Positions 55,620-64,000 of a stretch of 64,000 bases of DNA are shown in pieces. Position numbers and translations under genes: made by a program. Every line of letters starts with the position of its first letter. Position 1 is the stretch's first letter. The stretch is from contig CM057158.1 in the NCBI GenBank assembly GCA_029962745.1, positions 15,677,173 through 15,741,172 on the forward strand, in the 5' to 3' direction. The notes beneath the pieces are model-generated. The model made no database searches, was not told the origin of the DNA, and saw only the letters and a list, made by a program, of their open reading frames with translations. Origin of the DNA: Echinometra lucunter (lineage: Eukaryota; Echinodermata; Echinoidea; Camarodonta; Echinometridae).

Positions 55620-55947
55620 TACCCATATACTGGCTTCATTGTTATGTTGGCAAGCCTACATCTATTGTCTGTATAAAAAGATTTCACTTATAAAGAATCC
55701 ATCACAAAGGAATAAGCCAATGCTCGGTCAGAAAATCTGCAGAATGCAGATAAAGCACTTTTTCACCATTAATGTTAACCTAAAAGAAAGTATTACCTGA
55801 CAATTTTTTTAAAGCATGATAAAGTGAATCAAAGAAAAAACAACAACAAGGTTTGCATTTTACAATTAGTGGGAGCAATTTGTCGATTCAGCTGATCGAA
55901 TCTGGTGATTGTTCAAAAATAGAGCAACATGCCAAGTTCAGACTATA

Positions 55948-56563
55948 GGCGCATTCACACCTACCCGATCAGGAAAAATACCTGGTATTTTCAGATCGGG
56001 TATTCTACCCCGATCAGAAAATACCAGGTATTTTGCCAGTGTGAAACCAAATTACGCGTAATATCCCTGAAAGAAAATACCCGTAAATTAGTAGGTACTT
56101 TCTGGAAATTACGAGTACTTTCTCCAAGGTCGCGGGGATTTTTGTAATGTGAAAGCAAATTACGAGAACTTCTATTCCATCAAGCACTGGCGTACGAACC
56201 GTGTACAGCACAGTGTGTACGTATTGGACGTCGTTATCGTTTGTGTACCCGCACATTCTGGATTTGAGATTTGTATTGCTACGTCGTTGTTTTAGTGAAG
56301 TTCTGTTCCCCTTTCGTGTTTTTTATTTATGATTTATTCTGATATATCGATACGGTAGTATGTCATCCTCTGATCATCGCTGATAGCGATGTGGAGGTAG
56401 GAGGAGGTGTACACGGCATGCTCGTAACTTCGAGAACTTACCCTGAAGAAGTCTGGCTTCGGGTAGGTGTGAAAGCGCGGAACAATTATCGGGTATTTTG
56501 GGGCCTTAACAAGTTCTCGTAATTTACGGGTATTTTTCCTGATCGGGTAGGTGTGAAAGCGCC
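55948..56563. mobile_element. Terminal-inverted-repeat element (GGCGCnTTCACACCTACC)
   Basis: Left GGCGCATTCACACCTACCCG; the inverted right end reads GGCGCTTTCACACCTACCCG, and the match continues through ATCAGGAAAAATACC. TA-type flanks. A near-perfect 27-bp hairpin lies just inside the left end (about 55975-56034). 616 bp, no ORF. Confidence 0.85.
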
Positions 56564-56774
56564 TTAAGATACCCCTATTTAGAGGATATAGCACTTGCAT
56601 GGCATGAAAACAAGTTCATGTACATGTTTTCATAAACAAAGTCAACTGTTACAAGCATATGGTAAAAGGGAAACAGGTGAACTGTAAATAGAACACTGTC
56701 AAAGGTGAAAATTCAGAACTTTGTCAAGACCTTGTCAGCTACCTAAACCTATGTTGTCCATTGACTAAGTTCAT

Positions 56775-58140
56775 ATAATCGGTTTGACAGTCCTATTTAG
56801 CTAACAGTGTAACCTAGAAAAGTTCTTTCTGTTGAAGTTTTTTTGGCTGATTTATGATCCTATGTGGTCTATGAACATTTTCAGCTTGGATGCCCAAACA
56901 GCAACTTTGAGCAATTTGTGTAATTTGCATAAATCTGTATGCATACAGGATAAACAGCGCAAAGACAATTCACACAGAATGTTCAAACTGAAATACGTGC
57001 TAATCGTGTATGTGCGCTGATATGGAACTCACATAGTCTTGCCCTTCTTGTGAATGCAACCTGTAATAAAATGAAACAACCTTAATACACACAATCAGAT
57101 ATGGATGCACATCCATTTAGAAGTTTGTGGGACATCAAAATCATTTCAGTGTTATTTCTACAATTAGAAATCATGCTTTTGTACTAAGAATCATGTTAAT
57201 ATCAACTTGCTTATCTGCAAACAACTGTGAGTGTATTTTTGGCATAGGTCTAGAATGAGAGTAGGCCTGCTCCTAATGAACCAGTATTAATGTACATAAG
57301 CAGGTTGGCAGCCTTCTTGTATATTGTTCTTTTGGGGGTATATCTTCATGTAATGTTAGCCGTATGGATTAAATTAACACTATTTGGACACCCTAAAGCT
57401 ACAAGTATGTTTCCAGTTCAATTGTACATTTTAAAAAAAATTTGTTGTTGTTGTTTGATATGATACAGTTGTTGCAATCATATAGGGGGGCATAATGATG
57501 TATTAAAATATCAGACTTTGAAATTTGTTAAAATGCTGGAACCCAAATATTTTCAACCACTAATATGTTATTCTGTGCATGAAAGCTGCTAAAGTCCAAC
57601 TAGAATATGGCTGCAGTAAAAAAATCTAAGATAAGCCTAAAGGAAGAATATACCGCTGTACATGTATAATGATATAAGCCTAAGTTTTCAATCATTTATA
57701 GATAGCCAAGTTGACATTTCTTTGATCTTTAGCTTAGTACTTAACCCTGACCTGTAATTGCAAAAATATGTTAAAACTTTATTCTACATCCCTACAAAAC
57801 CCGTTTTATGGAAGTATCATGCATCAGTGTACCCCGTTTCTTTTTATCACAGGTTGAATTCACAAGATGGACAACACTATAAAAGTTCTGTATCACCTCA
57901 CATACACAATTAGTATGTAGTTCAGTTTACACATTCTGTGTAAGTTGTATTGGGTGGCATATCCTGTATCCATATAGATTTCTGCAAATTATGCAAATTG
58001 CTCAAAGTTGCTGTTTGGGCATCCAAGCTGAAAATGCTCATAAACCACATAGGAATCTACGGTAAATCAATGAAAGAACTTCAACGAAAATAACTTTTCT
58101 AGGTTTGTAAATCATCAAACCAATTAATATCTGTTTTAGT
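56775..58140. repeat. Large inverted repeat, ~255-bp arms
   Basis: The left arm (about 56775-57035) includes CAGCTTGGATGCCCAAACAG and GCAACTTTGAGCAATTTG; the right arm (about 57885-58140) carries the inverse at about 80% identity by eye. The centre is about 850 bp of non-coding sequence. Exact ends are not defined. Confidence 0.8.
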
Positions 58141-58398
58141 GATTTTCAGGGTTTGTTGCCTTCAACAACAAGTTTTTATCATCTTTTCCTCTTCCATTTT
58201 ATTTATCGTTTAATTTGCATGACTTAAACTACATGTATACCACACTTTGCAAAGATTATTAATAATTATCACAGAAATACATGTATTATGAAATGTGTCT
58301 TCCAAGCAAGAATAGCTTAAAAATGAAATAAGCTTTACACACAGTGAACAACTTAACTGAATAGATATGCCACGTTTTTTTAAAATACTCTGCCAAAC

Positions 58399-58506
58399 TT
58401 CAGAGGTTAGCAGAGAGAGAGACAAAGAGAAGGAGAGGGGAAGAAGAGAGACTGAGAGAAAGAGAGAGAGAGAAGCAGAGACAGACAGAAAAATAATGTT
58501 AGACTG

Positions 58507-58544
<38 letters not shown>

Positions 58545-58545
58545 G
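58399..58545. repeat. (GA)n tracts
   Basis: Two GA-rich blocks, the second almost pure (GA)n. Confidence 0.9.
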
Positions 58546-58670
58546 CAAGCACACAAACAAGAGAGCACACAATATTTCATGGTCTACTTGGCATGATCAC
58601 AGCCATAATCATACCACAAGCTGGGGATACTGAAATTGAATATCATACAAGATGTTCACCAGCCTTGCTA

Positions 58671-59459
58671 TAGACCAATTTCACGGCCGGTTTATGTATT
58701 TGGCCCTCTATCGGCGACGCCATTGCTGCTGTGGGCAAGCGCGCTGACCGCGATTGGCTCTGTGTACAAAATGAATGTAAGATATGAGATATGCCCCGAT
58801 ATTGTTCCATTTACTTTATTCTAGATCAATAAAATAAAGCATGGATACATGGGTAGATGAGGTAAGACAATGGTCATATCTGACGGATGAAGGTATGATG
58901 TATTTTTGTAATTTCGATGGTTTTTCAACTTAGTTTTGTCAGTAAAAGTTCGATTGCAGCATAGAAGCCGTAGTAAACGGGAGCCCTAAATCTTACCCTG
59001 TTTACAAAGTCAAGTTTTCACTCATTAAATTTTACGCCAAAGTACATAATGATAATGTTTCTTGACTTAAAAGTCCCTTCTGTTGATGTTTTTACCCACT
59101 GGCGACAAATTCCTTCACATTGCTTACGGAAACCTGTGTAGGGAGTACGGCTTCTCACACAAACAGGCTTCATGAGTCAAAAGCGAGTGAATTTCGCACT
59201 CAGTTAGCTTCCAATTTTTAAACTTTCTCTAATCCTTGTGGCATTTGAACACCGCACAGCTGCGACCTGAACTTCCCTGATAATTTCTCATTGCAAATAT
59301 TAAAATAAATCTGCATATCTTGGTCAAAATAGACAAAAAATCGAACGAATGTACATAACGCGCTACTGACTTGTATACTATAAAAGTTGGAGCGCCCACC
59401 CCAGTATGTCGCACTGTGTCGAACAGTCTGCTGCCCTCTTGCGTTGTAAAATTGGTCTA
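58671..59459. mobile_element. TAGACCAATTT-type terminal-repeat element
   Basis: TATAGACCAATTTCAC at the left and GTAAAATTGGTCTATA at the right are inverted, with TA at the ends. About 790 bp, with a CpG-containing left part. A 30-codon ORF (58838) inside begins with a good ATG context but matches nothing I know. Confidence 0.7.
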
Positions 59460-61422
59460 TAATTGCATACACTGACACAGTGAAGATATGGTGAAAAGAA
59501 GCTCACAGCTTGATGACTGGAGAAAATTTAAAGATACTGCTCAATTTTTGTAGGGTCAGACTACACCTAAAAAGTAGGACAAGAAGATAAGCATTAAATA
59601 CAAAATTACAAAACATTAGGAGAAATTCATAGTGCCCCCAATATAACTATAGTAGATACAGAAGTTGGGCATAACCTGAATCGTGACTACAAAACCGATT
59701 CTTATGAATAAGACAACACTCAAATAGTGTCAGCATCCGAGAAAATGTAATTTTGACACAAAAATGTTTTTATTTTGAAATTTTTTCGGGGGGAGGTGGG
59801 AGGGGGTGTAGACATTAAATGCTTTTTATCTTCACTCTCTTTGATTTCTCATCCATAAGATGATGCTTAATTAATAAATGTACACTGTACTGAACACCAA
59901 GCAAATGACAAACTCAAAGATCTAATTGGGCAACCAAGCAAAAAACAAAAAAAAAAACAAAAAAAAACCAGCACATTTCAGTTCAATTCAGTATTGATTT
60001 ATCTCAATTATGCATGAAGCTATTGATTTATTCCTTTTCAGTATTTGAGAAAAGAAATGTGCAAAGTGCAACAGTGACAGTTTCTCCACATACATGTATA
60101 TACAAAGAATGGATTGCAAGGTACTGGGTACTCATTGTTCAAAATGGTTTAGAACGAACAAAGTATTTCTTTTAATCAACAAACGACTTGATGACTTTAT
60201 TATGGTACAACAGTTGTTTATTGTAGACAAAGTACAGTGCACTCTTGTTCCTTATGCTCTTTTTTTAAAATTTCTCTTTCTCCATTTGTGCCCCCCCCCC
60301 TTCCCAGTAGCAAAGTCCACTTTTGAAACTTTTTTCTATGGAATTTATAATGATACTGCATGCCTTGCATTGTCTGCAAAAGCTTTTCGACAAAAAGAAA
60401 ACTTGGAGAAAAAAAAAAATATTGCAAGTGTTTTTACTAACTTTGAGTTTTGTAGATGTTAAAACCCTGTCACAAATCCACCATACTCTATATCATATTA
60501 CATGTTTCCTACTCTAGATCATATTACATGTTTCCTAATAAATCAAAAGTAAAATTGACAAATGACTGAAAAGAGAAATATTCCCCCCCCCCTCCGCCCC
60601 GAAAATAAACCTGTTGTATTAAATCATAGCTTAATGAAGGCAAACCTTGAATTACCAGGCAGATACATGTATAATAAACAGTAATTGCATAAAGGCATGC
60701 AATGCAGGGGCGGATCTGGTCCAGGGAAAAGGCTGAATCAGCCACGTCCCCCCCCCCCCCCTCCCCCTTTGAAGCCAAAGAAGGACCATTTTTTTTTTTT
60801 TTTTTGCTTATTAAGCAGCTTATTAGTTGGGTAAAATACCGCTACACACCTGAAAAAGCCAAGGGTCTTTTTTGTGTTTTGCTTGTCCACAAATTTTTGG
60901 GGGGTTATACAGACAGCTGAAAAAGCAGATCGCCCCCCCCCCCTTAAAAAATTCTGGATCCAGTGCTGCAATGATACACGTTTTAGATGAGTGGCAATGC
61001 CAATGACACCAATCAACACTGCCTACATGTACACAGAATAGAGTTGGTTCACAATATGCAAGGTTTATAAATTGCACTGACCATGATTAGTTCAGCTGGG
61101 TTACTAGAGCAGGGTTACCCATAGTAAAAACCATTCAGACTAATTATACAACTCTGTGTAGCCCACAACCTGACAGTACTTAATCATTCATTAAAAAACA
61201 GATACAGGTATAACAAGAGAAATTCTAATCTCACCAACCAGCACACTGTTTATTTATAATCGGTCCCTAATGTGCTTGTAGTTTTGACACTAATAGTAAC
61301 ATGCTCCGAATCTTGCACTGGAGCATGAAATTCTTGTCACCATGATAAGCTCAGCAACCATTTTGTTGTCTCATTGTCATGTATGTTGAATGATATCAAT
61401 CATTGTGTAATGTTACATAGTA

Positions 61423-61595
61423 GAGTGGTTTAAAAACTTGACTGGAAATATAAAGATCGGAGGTCTTCAGCATGGCGCTTATGTCTTTGAACAAGGCATT
61501 TTATCTACATTGCTTTTTTTGTAAACTGAATAAATAATGCATTGTTCTAGGCATATTCAATCCAAAGTGTGCATGTGTTTCTTTACAGAAAAAAA
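61423..61595 (+). mobile_element. tRNA-derived SINE, copy 2 (older)
   Basis: Matches 22654-22832: CTTGACTGGA, a degraded B box, TTGAACAAGGCATTTTAT, CTACATTGCT, GTGTGCATGTGTT. More decayed in the tRNA-like head. Confidence 0.7.
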
Positions 61596-62004
61596 TGGTG
61601 ACGTTTATAAATTTTTCAATTAGCCCTCCACAGATTACATAATCAATTCTTATGGACACTGTGATCGGAGCTGAGCCTGTGAAAATTGGGGAATTTTTGT
61701 ATCTTTTTTAAACAATGTATATCTCATTTTTTACTTTACGTGCTACATTTCTATTTCAGAACATGAGAGCACAAAGTATCCCTCAGATTTATACAGTGCA
61801 CAGTATGGTGACATTAACCCACAGAGGTACAGTGTCACCTTTAGGAGACGCTTTTGCAGTATCTGTTGGTCCAGAATGTTGGGCAGTACATATCATACAT
61901 GAGCAGAAAGAGAAAAATGCACTGACAAATTTGAGCCCATTCCTATTGCTGTATGGTGTGGCGTTCTCGAATTAGAGCAGTTTAAGTGTTACAAATCATT
62001 AAAC

Positions 62005-62177
62005 TCTTTAAATTGGCAATGCAGTGAATAATATATAATCACTATTTCTATGTTCAAATTGGCAATTTCTGATTCAATTTTAGAATTATATTTCATTTTG
62101 GTTTATGTTATATCCATATTTATTTTTTCCAAGCTATGTAAATGTGGAAGAAAATAATTTGTATTGCCAATTTGAGG
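62005..62177. repeat. ATTGGCAA-type MITE, copy 3
   Basis: TTTAAATTGGCAATGCAG at the left, TATTGCCAATTTGAGG at the right. An internal TTCTATGTTCAAATTGGCAA matches the inverse of the 35.3-kb copy. Confidence 0.65.
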
Positions 62178-62530
62178 ATTGAAGATGATTAGTTTAGACC
62201 TCAAGAAAGCTCTGTACTGCTATGGGTTAAGAGAGGGTTTCATCCTCAAGGCTCAAAACACAGTTTCACCTAGACCAAAGCCTCTGTCTCTAGTTTCACC
62301 ATGCGCTTGACGAAGGAGCAGGACATGGTTATATCATGAGATATAACCTCGACCGCATAGTCAGTAGGAATGTGAATTTAGGATGAGTGACGTGAGCGGG
62401 GTGGAGTCATTCATCCTTTTAGCCAGAATGAAACAATCAACATTCATTTTTAAAATGTACCGTACACAGCTGAATACTGCAATGAAAAACATGGACCAGC
62501 CGACCAGGTTCATCCATTCATGACAAATAT

Positions 62531-63110
62531 CAGGGGGGTATTTCACAAAGAGTTAAGTTTGACTTACGAGTCGTGCTTAAGCGCCAATGCGCATCCGGTA
62601 TTTAACGCCGAATCTCAGTGATAGACTCTTCAATAGCACGCGTCCCCTGACCATGATTCTGACCACTCATCCTTCTGTGTACTCAGTCAATGAATTAACC
62701 TTGTCCTGACAAGTCTGTACCAAAACTAAATAGCATGCTTTTTTTGTTTCTTACTGGACGGCATGCTGTCGACCTACGAGTTCAATAAGCGTCAGTGTTT
62801 TCTTAAAATTCACCATTTTCAGTTTATTCATCAGATATGAGGCAGAAAGGGGAAAATTGAGAGCCTCCGGAACATTGCTGGTAAGTAAAATCAAAACTTT
62901 TCTTCTCTATTATAGAATATCTAAGTCAATGTATTTCGCGTTCGCATCAGCAATTAGTTTCACTATTCAAAACGCCGTTTTGACCTACGGGCATGACGGG
63001 TGATTCTGACCAATGCGGTGATGCGTAATATAAAGCACGCAAGTACCGGGTATGAATTTAAGTGCAACTTTGTCTTTAGTCAAACTTAAATCTTTGTGAA
63101 ACACCCCCCA
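62531..63110. mobile_element. GGGGGG-TTTCACAAAG terminal-repeat MITE
   Basis: The left end reads GGGGGGTATTTCACAAAG; the inverted right end reads GGGGGGTGTTTCACAAAG; both continue ...TTAAGTTTGACT. 580 bp, non-coding. It contains an unused donor-like GTAAGT near 62881. Confidence 0.85.
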
Positions 63111-63686
63111 GTACTCAATACTATAGTCGGTATAAACAAACCTACTTCTGCTTTATTGTTATTGCTTGCAGACTATATTCAGTACTGGCCGGCGAACGCG
63201 AACTGCGTCATCGGCACCGGCCGGCATGTTCCTGCTGCGACGCAAAACACGCAGCATGCAATGCAATCGTCCGATGCCGTCTATCCAATGATGGCAACGC
63301 AATAAGCGAACCATGGCATCGTCATCGAACAAATCACGATCACAAAGAAGACCATCCTGTATTCCATGATCATGATGTAAAATAAATAACAATAATTCAT
63401 GCATCGTATTTTTGCGTTTGAAAGAAAGAATTGCACTCACCTGCACCAGTCACCCAAACAACAATTTTTATTCAGGAGGAGTAAGCAGCAGGATCCTTCG
63501 TCTTCAATTTTCGCCGGTACTCTATGTACTAAATCATGCATGTGGTGGTGTACGTGTACCGTACGTTATGCATGACGCAGGGGCTCGTCACTTAATCGAC
63601 AACGTGATTGGTCAGCTTTGTGGGCGCTGGCTGTGGGCCAGCCGGCGCATTGCCAGCACACATGCGTGAACAGCTTTATGAACCCA

Positions 63687-63718
63687 CCCCCCCCCCCCCC
63701 CCCCCCCGGTTTACAGGT

Positions 63719-63768
<50 letters not shown>
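63687..63768. repeat. Poly-C followed by (CA)n microsatellite
   Basis: About 21 C, a short spacer, then 24 CA units from 63721 to 63768. Confidence 0.95.
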
Positions 63769-63773
<5 letters not shown>

Positions 63774-64000
63774 CATTGATCAAATTCAAGGAATAATTAC
63801 AGTAAACAGACATAAACATTAATCAAGTGTCAAAGTGGCAATGAAGAGCTTACATTTATGTAAACAAATACAATATCAATACCTTTTAATTTGTTAGCAC
63901 ATAAAAATTGACAATGTGTTCAATATTATTTTCGCATGCTGATAACTCATCAAATAACTATTTGGCACCAACCTGCATATAAAAAAACACAAACCATAAC

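Larger units (their letters stand above)
53551..64000. other. Right-hand gene-free region rich in repeats
   Basis: Beyond the retrotransposon I find no exon chain I can support. The interval is a mosaic of MITEs, inverted repeats, a SINE and simple repeats, listed separately. Short ORFs here have no recognisable domain. Confidence 0.55.

Noticed and set aside
58838..58892. First coding exon of an unknown plus-strand gene, possibly joined to 61757
   Set aside because: It lies inside an inverted-repeat element, the proposed partner can be read in two frames, and neither product resembles a known family.
61715..61975. 86-residue plus-strand ORF preceded by an acceptor-like TTTCTATTTCAG
   Set aside because: No recognisable domain, no compatible neighbouring exon, and it follows a SINE.
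63441..63470. Minus-strand exon end reading IVVWVTGA followed by GTGAGT, like the start of a short-chain dehydrogenase
   Set aside because: No ATG or acceptor in frame upstream and no second exon in the window; too short to support.
1..64000. CRISPR arrays, bacterial operons or prophage
   Set aside because: Spliced animal genes and animal transposons throughout; the regular repeats are microsatellites or MITEs, not spacer arrays.

Overview
This window looks like nuclear DNA of a marine deuterostome, most likely an echinoderm such as a sea urchin. The pointers are intron-rich animal genes, a membrane SRCR protein, many short inverted-repeat transposons, long poly-G/poly-C and (GA)n runs, and frequent TACATGTA palindromes. 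The group is an inference; amphioxus, hemichordate or mollusc cannot be excluded from sequence alone.

Four host genes are present. (1) About 1.2-5.6 kb, minus strand: a four-exon gene for a 333-residue receptor-like protein (signal peptide, one group-A SRCR domain, one membrane segment, Pro/Gln-rich tail ending in a PPSY motif). One SRCR exon is too short to show as an ORF; I recovered it by splice-site and phase matching. (2) 7.4-8.3 kb, plus strand: an intronless FITM2-type ER lipid-droplet protein. (3) 14.0-22.2 kb, minus strand: a complete six-exon cytochrome b5 (140 residues). (4) 30.1-41.5 kb, minus strand: tyrosine aminotransferase, 11 coding exons (424 residues) plus an inferred 5' UTR exon. 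Intronic DNA on both sides of TAT exon 5 (numbering counts the UTR exon as 1) carries decayed duplicates of that same exon. The four genes have no evident pathway link, apart from FITM2 and cytochrome b5 both being ER membrane proteins of lipid metabolism.

About 1 kb upstream of TAT sits a full-length, very young Ty3/gypsy-type LTR retrotransposon (42,460-53,550). It has 1.86-kb LTRs differing by one substitution and four 1-bp homopolymer changes, a 4-bp target duplication (AATG), a primer site matching initiator-Met tRNA, an intact gag and an intact pol. The slippery heptamer CCCAAAC lies directly before the gag stop, so pol is expected from a -1 frameshift. The gag recalls PNMA-type proteins.

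The rest is intron and intergenic DNA loaded with small elements: TTAA-flanked MITE families (one carrying paired CRE palindromes, one a 200-bp foldback inside a TAT intron), TA-flanked pogo/mariner-like MITEs, a tRNA-derived SINE in two copies, a 5'-truncated L2/CR1-like LINE, large inverted repeats and many simple repeats. The interval 24-30 kb is notably poor in such elements. From 53.6 kb to the right end I see repeats but no gene I can support.
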